Below, piece by piece: positions 15,735 to 24,724 of a DNA stretch of 34,315 nucleotides. Under the pieces are notes generated by a model, which searched no databases, had not been told where the DNA came from, and saw only the letters and a list, made by a program, of their open reading frames with translations. Origin of the DNA: JAFTYO01 sp045611785. GTDB taxonomy: Bacteria; Pseudomonadota; Alphaproteobacteria; RF32; CAG-239. Location: the NCBI GenBank assembly GCA_045611785.1, contig JAZKXV010000005.1, positions 1-34,315 on the forward strand, in the 5' to 3' direction. Each line of letters starts with the position of its first letter. The stretch's first letter is position 1. The position numbers and the translations under genes are program-made.

Positions 15735-15757
15735 AAAGCCCTTTGAAATGGGGCTTT
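15735..15757. terminator. Bidirectional terminator between the 157-aa gene and uvrB
   Basis: Stem AAAGCCC/GGGCTTT (15735-15741 with 15751-15757), 9-nt loop, TTTAATTTT on the right and A-rich on the left. The two genes converge here. Confidence 0.75.
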
Positions 15758-15761
15758 AATT

Positions 15762-17747
15762 TTAGCAATTTTTAATAGCAAGTTGTTCAAGCGCTTTTAG
15801 TTTATCACGATAGATCATTGCTTGTTCAAATTCCAAATTCAGAGCAGCCTCTTTCATTAATTTGGTATATTCTTTAATTTTCTTATCAATATTTTTAAGT
15901 TCTGCGACAGGTGTTTTTTCATCTTTTACAAAATCAGTTTCCGTCATTTCTTTTAAGGTTGATGAAATACTTTTTTTAATAGTTTGAGGTGTAATATTGT
16001 GTTCTTTGTTATATTTAATTTGTTTTTCACGACGCCTATTTGTTTCATCTAATGCTGCCTTTATTGAGCCTGTAATTTTATCGGCATATAAAATTACTTT
16101 ACCGTTAGCATTTCGGGCTGCACGTCCGATTGTTTGAATAAGAGAACGGGTCGAGCGCAAAAATCCTTCTTTATCGGCATCTAAAATTGCAACTAATGAG
16201 CATTCCGGAATGTCAAGACCTTCACGTAACAGGTTAATTCCTACCAAAACATCAAAAACACCCAATCTTAAATCTCGTATAATTTCAATGCGCTCTAATG
16301 TATCTATATCAGAGTGCATATATCTGACTTTAATACCGTTTTCGTGCAAATATTCGGTTAAATCTTCAGCCATCTTTTTTGTTAAAGTGGTAACTAAAAC
16401 ACGTTCACCATTTTGAGTAATTTGACGGCATTCGTGCATGAGGTCGTCAATTTGGCTTTCAACAGGTTTAACTTCGCAAACAGGGTCGGTAAGTCCAGTT
16501 GGTCGAATGATTTGTTCAGAAAAAGTGCCTTTGCTTTGCTCCAGTTCCCAATCTCCAGGTGTGGCTGAAACAAAAATGGTTTGTGGCCTCATTTTATCCC
16601 ATTCTTCAAATTTCAATGGTCGGTTGTCTAAACAAGAAGGAAGTCTGAAACCATAATCTGATAAAGTGCTTTTTCTGTTAAAGTCGCCTCTGTACATTGC
16701 TCCGATTTGCGGAACTGAAATATGACTTTCATCAATAAACAAAAGTGCGTTTTTAGGAAAATATTCAAACAGGGTTGGGGGTGGTTCTCCGGGAGCTCGT
16801 CCTGTTAAATAGCGAGAATAGTTTTCAATTCCTTTGCAATGACCTGTGGTTTCAAGCATTTCTAAATCAAAACGAGTGCGTTGCTCAAGTCTTTGCGCTT
16901 CTAATAATTTATTTTCAGATTTAAGCTCTTCAAGTCTGATGGCTAAATCTTTTCTGATATGTGATATGGCTTGAGAAAGAGCAGGGCGAGGGGTAACATA
17001 GTGGTTAGCCGGATAAATTGTAACTTCAGTTAAGCTGGCTGTTTTTTTACCGGTTAAAGAGTCGAACTCTGATATGCTTTCAATTTCATCTCCGAAAAAG
17101 CAAATTCTCCAAGCTCTGTCTTCGTAGTGTGCCGGAAAAATATCTAAAGTATCACCATTAACTCTAAAAGTGCTTCTTACAAAGTTTATTTGGTTTCGTT
17201 CATACTGCAATTCGGCCAAATTGCGATATATTTCTGTCGGATCCATTTCGTCGCCGACTTTTAATGAAAACGCCATAGATGAATATGATTCCATAGAACC
17301 TAAACCATATATACATGAAACAGAAGCTACAATGATGACATCATTTTCTTCTAATACATTGCGTGTAGCACCATGTCTCATACGGTCAATTTGCTCATTA
17401 ATAGCAGAATCTTTTTCAATGTAAGTATCTGTTTTAGGAATATATGCTTCAGGTTGATAATAGTCATAATATGAAACGAAATATTCTACACGATTGTTAG
17501 GAAAAAACTCTTTCATTTCAGAATATAGTTGAGCGGCTAATATTTTGTTTGGAGCCATAATAAGGGCTGGTCGTTTAGTGTTTTCAATGATTTTTGCCAT
17601 GGTAAAAGTTTTACCGGAGCCTGTAACTCCGAGTAATACTTGATTTTTTATACCGTCTTGTAAACCTTCGCAGAGCTCTTTAATGGCTTGAGGTTGGTCT
17701 CCAGATGGTTCAAAAGGGCTTTCTATTTTAAATTCTTTTTCTTTCAT
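15762..17747 (-). CDS. uvrB: Excinuclease ABC subunit B
   Basis: UvrB verifies damage and loads UvrC in nucleotide excision repair. The protein is 661 aa from the ATG at 17747 (MKEKEFKIESPFEPSGDQP), the usual N-terminus and length. The frame is open further upstream to 17867, but the extra Ile/Lys-rich residues are not UvrB-like; an ATG at 17765 is a close alternative. Seen in order: Walker A GVTGSGKT (40-47), the damage-probing hairpin YYDYYQPEAYIP, the DESH helicase motif, SATPG, TLTKKMAEDLTEYL, GINLLREGLDIPE, QTIGRAARN and a C-terminal UVR domain (LNLEFEQAMIYRDKL) for UvrC binding. It is transcribed alone; no LexA box was recognised in the divergent region. Confidence 0.97.
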   Translation of the reverse strand: MKEKEFKIESPFEPSGDQPQAIKELCEGLQDGIKNQVLLGVTGSGKTFTMAKIIENTKRPALIMAPNKILAAQLYSEMKEFFPNNRVEYFVSYYDYYQPEAYIPKTDTYIEKDSAINEQIDRMRHGATRNVLEENDVIIVASVSCIYGLGSMESYSSMAFSLKVGDEMDPTEIYRNLAELQYERNQINFVRSTFRVNGDTLDIFPAHYEDRAWRICFFGDEIESISEFDSLTGKKTASLTEVTIYPANHYVTPRPALSQAISHIRKDLAIRLEELKSENKLLEAQRLEQRTRFDLEMLETTGHCKGIENYSRYLTGRAPGEPPPTLFEYFPKNALLFIDESHISVPQIGAMYRGDFNRKSTLSDYGFRLPSCLDNRPLKFEEWDKMRPQTIFVSATPGDWELEQSKGTFSEQIIRPTGLTDPVCEVKPVESQIDDLMHECRQITQNGERVLVTTLTKKMAEDLTEYLHENGIKVRYMHSDIDTLERIEIIRDLRLGVFDVLVGINLLREGLDIPECSLVAILDADKEGFLRSTRSLIQTIGRAARNANGKVILYADKITGSIKAALDETNRRREKQIKYNKEHNITPQTIKKSISSTLKEMTETDFVKDEKTPVAELKNIDKKIKEYTKLMKEAALNLEFEQAMIYRDKLKALEQLAIKNC

Positions 17748-17807
17748 AAGTTGTAGTGTAATCATTTTTATTGAAAAATAAATATAAAAAATGATTTTCT
17801 TTTTTAT

Positions 17808-17836
17808 TTGACATGAAACCATAAGAAATATATACT
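17808..17836 (+). promoter_or_regulatory. Strong promoter of the gene after uvrB
   Basis: TTGACA (17808-17813), 17-nt spacer, TATACT (17831-17836): 11 of 12 consensus bases. It is divergent from uvrB. Confidence 0.75.
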
Positions 17837-17866
17837 GAAAAGTAGGATTTAAGGGTGTTAAAAACA

Positions 17867-18529
17867 ATGAAACCGGAATATATAGAGTTTTTATTATCTA
17901 AATATTTATCAGCTGGAGTTGAGCCGGTACATGTTGTTATTGCTCGTAAAAAATATGTAATTCCATATGAATATGTGCAAAATTGTAAAGAACCGTTAAA
18001 AGTTTTTTTGACGGATTTTTTTGACGTTATGCGTAAAGACTATGTTTTATATAAAAGATACGGTTGCAAAGTGCGATATGTTACATGGCACGATGGCGTT
18101 AAAGACAGACACCTAATTGTTCCTTTTTATTTTCGAAATTTGAATGTTCCGGCAGATCAGATTGCTGATAAAATTATTAAAAAAGCATCGAAAAAATATA
18201 AAAAAGCAGTAATGACAGCTTGTGAGTTGGCTAAAGCATATCCTAATATGTTTTTTGATAGAATGATTAAAGAGTCATCGTTATTTGTTATGTTAAAAAC
18301 ATATAAAACCTGGCAAGTAAAACAAAATAAGAATATGGCCTTTTATATAACAAATAGAGTTGGCTTATATTTATCTAAAAATCCTAAGAAAATTGTAGAA
18401 AATCTGGATAATGTTGATATTTGGAATTTGAGGCAAAAAGCAAAAAAATGGGCTTTAAGAACAGTTTTGTGCGCAACAGTTGCTTCAAGTATTTACAATG
18501 CAATTAATACTACCCAAAAAAATCAGTAG
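17867..18529 (+). CDS. Unrecognised 220-aa basic protein
   Basis: Two starts are possible: GTG at 17855 with AGGA upstream, or ATG at 17867 with AAGGG upstream. The ATG is preferred because the GTG would leave only about a 12-nt leader after the promoter. The protein is rich in Lys, Tyr and Phe. The N-terminal half has beta-like stretches (VEPVHVVIARKKYVIPYEYV, KVRYVTWHDGVKDRHLIVPFYF). The second half is basic and helical (KIIKKASKKYKKAVMTACELAKAYPNMFFDRM), and the C-terminus has a short hydrophobic helix (TVLCATVASSIY). I do not recognise the family. The near-consensus promoter suggests good expression. Confidence 0.72.
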   Translation: MKPEYIEFLLSKYLSAGVEPVHVVIARKKYVIPYEYVQNCKEPLKVFLTDFFDVMRKDYVLYKRYGCKVRYVTWHDGVKDRHLIVPFYFRNLNVPADQIADKIIKKASKKYKKAVMTACELAKAYPNMFFDRMIKESSLFVMLKTYKTWQVKQNKNMAFYITNRVGLYLSKNPKKIVENLDNVDIWNLRQKAKKWALRTVLCATVASSIYNAINTTQKNQ

Positions 18530-18611
18530 CTTCTTAAGCTGAATGTTGTAAACAGATAAATGTGGTATATATGTTTATTGTTTATATGTGTATTTTTTAA
18601 TTGTGTTTCAC

Positions 18612-18672
18612 AACAAACTTGTTAATCTTAAGGGTATCACAAAGTGATAATAGTTTTATACATTTTGTATAA
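18612..18672 (+). promoter_or_regulatory. Three inverted repeats upstream of the autotransporter gene
   Basis: In 61 bases: AACAA-AC-TTGTT (18612-18623), TATCAC-AAA-GTGATA (18635-18649) and TTATAC-ATTTT-GTATAA (18656-18672), all perfect. They sit 33-93 bases before the start codon, where a promoter must lie, and look like operators. No single promoter is convincing. The rest of the 175-bp gap holds a short AGCTT/AAGCT hairpin just after the previous gene and nothing else recognised. Confidence 0.5.
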
Positions 18673-18704
18673 GTAATACTTGCAATTATTTAAGGGGTTT
18701 AAAT

Positions 18705-21665
18705 ATGAAATTTAGCAAAATCATGCTTTTAGGAGCAACATTTATATCAGGATTTAGTTTTATAAATTCTGCTAATGCTGATTTGTATACATATACTACT
18801 GATACAGATTTAGGTAATGCCTTTGTATTAGAAAATAAAACAGATCAACAAAAAAAAGACAACACTGTCATTTATGTTAAAGGTGCAACAGTGACTGCTG
18901 GTGAAAAATCTGTTATTACAGGCAATAAAGCAGATATCGGTGGGGCATTTGCTGTTTCATCTACAGCAGGTTCATTACTTAAAATTGGTTCAGGTACAGT
19001 TTTAAAAAATAATAGTGCATATTTCGATGGTGGCGCTGTTGCTAACTATGGTGGCGCTATTATTGCAGAAAATGTTACTTTTGAAAACAACTCTGCTCAA
19101 GAAGGTGCTGCAGAAGATGTTAATTCAATTGGTGGTGGTGCAATGGCTTTAGGTGCATTGTCAGAAACAACAATTACAAAATCAACATTTAATTCTAATA
19201 CATCAGGATATAATGGTGGTGCAATTGGCACAAGACGTGCGAAAAATGATGATTCAACCAATTTAAATAACAACGGTGGTTCATTAACAATTTCTGATTC
19301 TGTATTTACAGGTAACTCAGCTTCCAGTACTTTAACCAATGCAAAAGGACAATTAGTAGCAGGATACGGTGGTGCTATTTACAACAGTTTGAAAACAACT
19401 ATTTCTAATACAGATTTTACATCTAATAGTGCAACAAACAATGGTGGTGCTATTTATAATGCTGCTGATAAAGATTTATATGGTCGTCAAGGTGATATGA
19501 CCATTACAGGTGGTTCATTTGAAGGTAATAATTCAGATAACTTCGGTGGAGCTATCTTTAATGGTGGTAGCATGAGCATTACTGGAGCAACATTTGATTC
19601 AAATACGGCAGCATTTGCTGGTGCTATCTCAACTGGTACAAAATCTGAGAAAATGGAAATTGCTGACACTACTTTTTCAAATAACTCAGCTACTGAAATT
19701 GGAGCAATTGCTTTATATGGAAAGAATTCAGAATTAACTAATGTAACATTTACAGGTAATAAAGCAACTTCTGGTGCATCTAATTCAGATGGCGCAGGAG
19801 CCTTGTTCTTAGGAGCTCTTTCAAGAACTGTATTAGATAATGTTACATTTGATAGCAATACATCAGCTACAAAAGGTGGAGCAATTGCTACAAGAACTGC
19901 AGATATGGGTAACAATAAAGATGCTAAACTTGATATCTTAAACTCAACATTTAAAAACAATATCGCAGCAACAAACGGTGGAGCTTTTGATAACTTCTTG
20001 TATAGCTCTGTACAAAATGAGACAGCCGTATATATGGATAACATAACATTTGAAGCTAACAAAGCAGCAAATGGTGGTGCTATTTATAACCATGGTGAAG
20101 GTGATTTAGGTGGTAATGTGGCTTCAATGATTGTTTCTAATGCTACATTTACAGATAACAACGCTTCAGCAAATGGTGGTGCTATTTATAATATGGCTGG
20201 CGCTGGTATGACTTTTGAAGGTCTTAATACATTTAGTGGTAATAAAGATGCTAATGGTTTGAATGATATCCATAATGATGGATTAATTGCTGTTGCAAAT
20301 GGCGCTCAATTACAACTTGATGGTGGAATTTCAGGAACAGGTTCAATAGAATTTGCTGCTGGTTCAAAATTGCAAGTTAACACTAACGGTACATTCATTT
20401 CTAACGATGTAACCAACAATGGTGTTGAATTAAGCATGGTATTTGCAAATGCTTACACTGGTACTTATGAAATGGTAACCGGTACTGTTACAGGAGCATT
20501 CGGTGATGTTGAAAACTCATTGTATAACATTGTTGAAACAGATACTTTAGGAACTTTTGAAATTTCTACAAAATCCACAGGTGAAATTGCTGAAAATATA
20601 GGTGCAAATTCTGAGCAAGCCTCTGTTATAGAAGCTGTTTTGAGCGGAACATCTGATACAAATGATAGCTTCAATGAAGCAGCAGACAGTATTGTTGCTA
20701 TGCTTCAAAACGATGAAACAAAAGCAGAAGGCTTGAAACAATTGAGCGCTATGTCTACAGAAGATGCTCCTATTGTAAGTTCTTCACAAACAAACCTTGT
20801 TAACCAAGTTTATGCTGTTGTTTCTGGTCGTATGAGTGGCGGAAGCGTTAACGTTGGCGGTAAATCATCTGGTGATGCTCTTGAAGATGCTGCAATGTGG
20901 GCTCAAGGCATGGTTAACCATACTAAATTAGATGGTCAATTCAACACAGATACAAAAGGTTTAGCTTTCGGTTTCGAAAAATATGTTAACGATGATGTAA
21001 AAGCCGGTATTTCTTATGCATTTGCTAAGACAGATATCGATAGCTACAGCCGTGATACTCAAGTTAAAACACACAGTGCAATTGCTTATGCTGAATACAA
21101 ACCAGCAAATTGGTTCGTAAACGGTATTTTGAGCTACAGCTTCTCTGATTATGAAGAAGACAAAGTCGTTGCCGGTGTTAATGGCGAAGCAGACTACAAA
21201 GCTGACACTATCGCAGCACAAGTAGTAGCCGGTTATGACTATGTTCGTGACAATTCTATTGTAACTCCAACTCTTGGTTTACGTTATATGAATGTTGAAC
21301 GTGATAGTTATACAGATGCTTTAGGTACAACTGTTGCTAGCAACACTATGGATACATTAACTGCTATATTCGGTGTTAAATATGCAACAACATATGTTGT
21401 AAATGAAATGACACTTATGCCTGAAATTCGTGCTGCTGTAACTTATGACTTGGTACGTGATGACGATAATGCACTCGTAAGTTTAGCAAATGGTTCAGCT
21501 TATACTGTAAACAATTCTCACTTAAAACGTTTCGGATATGAATTAGGTGCAGGTGTTACAACAGCTGTTGACGATAATGTCGAATTAGGTGTTGCTTACG
21601 AAGGCAAATTCCGTAAAGATTATCAAGATCATACCGGAGTATTTAACGTAAGATATAACTTCTAA
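18705..21665 (+). CDS. Autotransporter (type V secretion) with Pmp-like GGAI/FxxN passenger
   Basis: A 986-aa protein. The signal peptide is residues 1-25 (MKFSKIMLLGATFISGFSF..SANA, cleavage before DLYT). The passenger (26 to about 720) is a beta-helix type array alternating FxxN (13 seen, such as FENN, FTGN, FDSN) with GGA(I/F/V) (GGAIYN four times), the motif pair that defines chlamydial Pmp proteins. Two larger halves repeat the order (A)LGALS..., SNTS...GGAI.TR, then GGAIYN. A C-terminal beta-barrel, about 728-986, starts AMWAQGMVNHTKLDG and ends in an aromatic residue (FNVRYNF), as outer-membrane barrels do. AAGGGG at 18692-18697 is the ribosome site. Likely a surface adhesin or immune-facing protein (inference). 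The gene is monocistronic: a strong terminator follows. Confidence 0.92.
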   Translation: MKFSKIMLLGATFISGFSFINSANADLYTYTTDTDLGNAFVLENKTDQQKKDNTVIYVKGATVTAGEKSVITGNKADIGGAFAVSSTAGSLLKIGSGTVLKNNSAYFDGGAVANYGGAIIAENVTFENNSAQEGAAEDVNSIGGGAMALGALSETTITKSTFNSNTSGYNGGAIGTRRAKNDDSTNLNNNGGSLTISDSVFTGNSASSTLTNAKGQLVAGYGGAIYNSLKTTISNTDFTSNSATNNGGAIYNAADKDLYGRQGDMTITGGSFEGNNSDNFGGAIFNGGSMSITGATFDSNTAAFAGAISTGTKSEKMEIADTTFSNNSATEIGAIALYGKNSELTNVTFTGNKATSGASNSDGAGALFLGALSRTVLDNVTFDSNTSATKGGAIATRTADMGNNKDAKLDILNSTFKNNIAATNGGAFDNFLYSSVQNETAVYMDNITFEANKAANGGAIYNHGEGDLGGNVASMIVSNATFTDNNASANGGAIYNMAGAGMTFEGLNTFSGNKDANGLNDIHNDGLIAVANGAQLQLDGGISGTGSIEFAAGSKLQVNTNGTFISNDVTNNGVELSMVFANAYTGTYEMVTGTVTGAFGDVENSLYNIVETDTLGTFEISTKSTGEIAENIGANSEQASVIEAVLSGTSDTNDSFNEAADSIVAMLQNDETKAEGLKQLSAMSTEDAPIVSSSQTNLVNQVYAVVSGRMSGGSVNVGGKSSGDALEDAAMWAQGMVNHTKLDGQFNTDTKGLAFGFEKYVNDDVKAGISYAFAKTDIDSYSRDTQVKTHSAIAYAEYKPANWFVNGILSYSFSDYEEDKVVAGVNGEADYKADTIAAQVVAGYDYVRDNSIVTPTLGLRYMNVERDSYTDALGTTVASNTMDTLTAIFGVKYATTYVVNEMTLMPEIRAAVTYDLVRDDDNALVSLANGSAYTVNNSHLKRFGYELGAGVTTAVDDNVELGVAYEGKFRKDYQDHTGVFNVRYNF

Positions 21666-21682
21666 TTTAATTTGATGTTTAA

Positions 21683-21719
21683 AACAGCCCTTATATGAAA
21701 ATATAAGGGTTGTTTTTTT
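21683..21719 (+). terminator. Intrinsic terminator of the autotransporter gene
   Basis: 14-bp stem AACAGCCCTTATAT/ATATAAGGGTTGTT (21683-21696 with 21701-21714, one G-U) with a GAAA tetraloop and a run of T. Confidence 0.92.
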
Positions 21720-21737
21720 GTTGAAAATTCGTATTAT
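21710..21737 (+). promoter_or_regulatory. Promoter overlapping the autotransporter terminator
   Basis: TTGTTT (21710-21715), 16-nt spacer, TATTAT (21732-21737, 5/6). The -35 lies in the terminator stem and T run. It is the only promoter-like site in the short gap before the flavoprotein gene. Confidence 0.4.
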
Positions 21738-21756
21738 GTTTCTAAAGGAAAATGTG

Positions 21757-23367
21757 ATGATAAGAATACATAATGTTAAAGTTTCTCTGGATTCTAATAT
21801 TAATGATATAAAAGAAGCGTTTTTGCTTCAGTCAGGACTGAGCTCATCAGATGTAGTAGATTTTAAGATAATAAAGAAATCTGTAGATGCAAGAAATAAG
21901 CGTAATATTCATTATGTATATTCTGTTGAGTGCAAATTAAGAAATAATGTGCAGATTAAAGCATCTGCCGATATTGAACAAATAGAACCTGCTCAGGATT
22001 ATTGTTTGCCGACAGTTAAAATGCCTATAAGACCGGTTGTCGTTGGAAGTGGCCCGGCAGGTATGATGGCAGCATTGGCTCTTGCAGAAGCAGGACTATG
22101 TCCTATAGTTTTAGAAAGAGGTAGAGAAGTCAGACGTCGAAAAAAGGATGTCGATATGTTCTGGCAAACATCAAACTTAGATATTGTTTCGAATGTTCAG
22201 TTTGGAGAAGGTGGAGCAGGAACATTTTCTGATGGCAAATTGATGACCGGTATCAAAAAAGATAAGTATGTCAGTAAAGTTTTGAATGAGTTTGTGTTAA
22301 ACGGTGCACCTAAAGATATTTTATATTTGGCAAAACCTCATATTGGCACAGATAATTTGGTAAATGTAGTTGAAAATATCAGGTTTAAAATTGAAAACTT
22401 GGGAGGTGAATATCGTTTTGAAAATAAATTAGTAGGCTTAAAGCTAAAAGATGATAAGCTGATTGCAATAAAAGTAGAAAAAAACTCTTCTGAAATTGAG
22501 GAAATAGATTGTGAAAATCTTGTTTTAGCAATAGGCCATAGCGCAAGAGATACTTTTGAAATGATATATGAAAGCGGTATTCAAATAGAACAAAAGCCAT
22601 TTTCTGTCGGTGTTAGAATAGAGCATAAGCAAACTCAGATAAATAAGGCTCAATATGGCATAGAGCAGCATGATAAGCTAGGTGCGGCAGATTATAAATT
22701 GGCAGTGCATTTACCAAATAAGAGAGGAGCGTATACTTTTTGTATGTGCCCGGGCGGAACTGTGGTTGCAGCAGCTTCTGAAAAAAATGCAGTAGTAACC
22801 AATGGTATGAGTGAATATGCCAGAGCTAAAGAAAATGCAAATGCAGCTCTTTTAGTAGGAGTTGATGAAGCAGATTTTAAATCTAAGCACCCCTTATCAG
22901 GAATGTATTTTCAACGTAAAATTGAAGAAGCAGCATTTGTTCGCGGCGGAAAAAATTATAATGCTCCTGCTCAACTTGTAGGCGATTTTTTGAAAAATGT
23001 TGAAAGTAAATCTGTAGGGAGTGTAAACCCATCTTATTTGCCGGGAGTGAGTTTGTGCAGTATAGCCGATGTCTTGCCGATTGAGATTGAAAATTCTATC
23101 AGACAAGCCATTATTGAAATGGATAAAAAATTGAAAGGATTTGCCGATTATAGTGCTGTTATAACTGCTCCTGAAACCAGAAGTTCATCACCTATCAGAA
23201 TATTAAGGAACGATAAATATCAAAGCAATATTGAAGGTGTATATCCGTGCGGAGAAGGTGCAGGATATGCCGGCGGTATAACATCAGCTGCAGCAGATGG
23301 CTTAAAAATAGCTGAAGCTATGGTTTGCAATATGATAACTTCAAACAACTCTTGCAATAAAAAATAG
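21757..23367 (+). CDS. FAD-dependent dehydrogenase, COG2509-like
   Basis: A 536-aa flavoprotein. An N-terminal domain (1-88) precedes a Rossmann FAD-binding site, VVVGSGPAGMMAALALAEAG (G97, G99, G102). FGEGGAGTFSDGKLMTG (149-165) and a C-terminal GEGAGYAGGITSAAADGLKIAEA are the hallmark segments of this uncharacterised oxidoreductase group; VLAIGHSARDTFEM lies between. The substrate is unknown. The frame is open from 21718, but that start lies in the terminator tail. The ATG at 21757 has AAAGGA 7 nt upstream and is chosen. It is followed by rmuC after 31 bp and probably heads the operon through mpg. Confidence 0.85.
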   Translation: MIRIHNVKVSLDSNINDIKEAFLLQSGLSSSDVVDFKIIKKSVDARNKRNIHYVYSVECKLRNNVQIKASADIEQIEPAQDYCLPTVKMPIRPVVVGSGPAGMMAALALAEAGLCPIVLERGREVRRRKKDVDMFWQTSNLDIVSNVQFGEGGAGTFSDGKLMTGIKKDKYVSKVLNEFVLNGAPKDILYLAKPHIGTDNLVNVVENIRFKIENLGGEYRFENKLVGLKLKDDKLIAIKVEKNSSEIEEIDCENLVLAIGHSARDTFEMIYESGIQIEQKPFSVGVRIEHKQTQINKAQYGIEQHDKLGAADYKLAVHLPNKRGAYTFCMCPGGTVVAAASEKNAVVTNGMSEYARAKENANAALLVGVDEADFKSKHPLSGMYFQRKIEEAAFVRGGKNYNAPAQLVGDFLKNVESKSVGSVNPSYLPGVSLCSIADVLPIEIENSIRQAIIEMDKKLKGFADYSAVITAPETRSSSPIRILRNDKYQSNIEGVYPCGEGAGYAGGITSAAADGLKIAEAMVCNMITSNNSCNKK

Positions 23368-23398
23368 CAATGCTAAAAATAAAATATGGAGAAATAAA

Positions 23399-24724
23399 AT
23401 GGACTTATTACAAATTCAATATGTTTTGTTAGCAATATCAGCTATTGGTGCAATTTTTATATTTACAACATTTTGGGCATATTTAAAATATAGAAAAGCT
23501 GAGCGCATAGCAATAGAGCTAAAAATTATGCTTGATGAAAAACTAAATAAAGTAGAAACATTGCAAGAAAAAGTAGATACGCTTAATGGTGAAAATTCTC
23601 AACTTACTGCACAAAATATACGTCTGATTTCAGATATTGATAATCAGAAAAAATATATGGAAGAAAAGCTTTTGTTTATTGAGCAAAATAAAGAAGATAT
23701 GGCGTTGAAGTTTAGAGATATTTCAAACCAAATAATTAAGATGCAGAACGAACAGTTTGATAAAGAGCAAAAAAATACAATTTCTTTGTTGTTAAAACCG
23801 TTTCAAGAGCAAATCGCAGATTTTAAGCAAAAGGTTGAAAAAACGCATGAAGATAGCATTAAATTTGATGAACAATTAAAAAATTTGATGTATCTTAATC
23901 AGACATTGAGCAAGGATGCAAAAGATTTAAGTGATGCTTTAAAAGGTAATAAGAAAATGCAAGGAAACTGGGGAGAGTTTCAGCTTGAGCGTGTCTTGGA
24001 AATTTCCGGCCTGCAAAAAGGCATAAATTATGCTACACAAGAGACATTTAAAAATGAAGATAACAGAACATTAAGACCTGATGTAATTGTAAATTTACCT
24101 AATGACAGAAAAGTTATTATAGATTCTAAAGTTTCGTTAAACGAATATGTGGCATTTGTTAATGAAGAAGATGAAGTTTTACGTAAAGAGCACATAAAAA
24201 AACACGTTCAATGCATTAGAAACCATATTGACGGTTTATCTTCTAAAGAATATCAAAAATTGCTAAAAGATTCTTCATTAGATTATGTTGTAATATTTAT
24301 TCCGGTTGAAAGCGCTTATGTTGAGGCTGTAAGATTTGATGAAGATTTATATGATTATGCTTATAAAAAGAACATTGCAATTACAACTCCATCTTCATTA
24401 TTGCCATTATTAAAAACAATAGAAAGCTTATGGCAAATAGAAAGACGTAATAAAAATGTTGCTCAAATTGCCGAATTAGGCGGTTCTCTTTATGATAAAC
24501 TTTGTAGCTTTGTTGAAGATATGCAAAAAATTGATAATGCAATTTGTTCAAGCAAAAAAAATTATGATGAAGCTATAAAGAAGCTTTCAACAGGCAAAGG
24601 AAATGCTTTGTCTTTAGCTACCAGAATGAAACAACTGGGTGCAAAAGCAACCAAAAGCATAAAGATTGAATATGAGGAAGATAAAAATACAATGCTATTA
24701 ACCGGAGAGGTGGCAAATGACTAA
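23399..24724 (+). CDS. rmuC: DNA recombination protein RmuC
   Basis: A 441-aa protein with the RmuC layout. It has an N-terminal membrane anchor (about 8-28, VLLAISAIGAIFIFTTFWAYL), a coiled coil (about 35-180) and a nuclease-like domain. That domain has GNWGEFQLERVLEISGL, LRPDVIVNLPNDRKVIIDSKVSLNEY and YVVIFIPVESAY. RmuC limits recombination between inverted repeats in E. coli (family knowledge); its biochemical activity is not well defined. GGAG is 7 nt before the ATG. The last 8 bp overlap the start of the murG-like gene (ATGACTAA), so the two are translationally coupled. Confidence 0.93.
   Translation: MDLLQIQYVLLAISAIGAIFIFTTFWAYLKYRKAERIAIELKIMLDEKLNKVETLQEKVDTLNGENSQLTAQNIRLISDIDNQKKYMEEKLLFIEQNKEDMALKFRDISNQIIKMQNEQFDKEQKNTISLLLKPFQEQIADFKQKVEKTHEDSIKFDEQLKNLMYLNQTLSKDAKDLSDALKGNKKMQGNWGEFQLERVLEISGLQKGINYATQETFKNEDNRTLRPDVIVNLPNDRKVIIDSKVSLNEYVAFVNEEDEVLRKEHIKKHVQCIRNHIDGLSSKEYQKLLKDSSLDYVVIFIPVESAYVEAVRFDEDLYDYAYKKNIAITTPSSLLPLLKTIESLWQIERRNKNVAQIAELGGSLYDKLCSFVEDMQKIDNAICSSKKNYDEAIKKLSTGKGNALSLATRMKQLGAKATKSIKIEYEEDKNTMLLTGEVAND

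Noticed and set aside
17748..17867. N-terminal extension of UvrB to 17867
   Set aside because: The 40 extra residues are hydrophobic and Lys/Ile-rich and unlike UvrB, whose N-terminus is MxxxFKIESPFEPSGDQP; the extension would also run through the divergent promoter region.
18705..21665. Chlamydial origin of the autotransporter
   Set aside because: GGAI/FxxN motifs occur in Pmp-like repeats beyond Chlamydiae, and the rest of the window is alphaproteobacterial; no sequence-level support for direct transfer.
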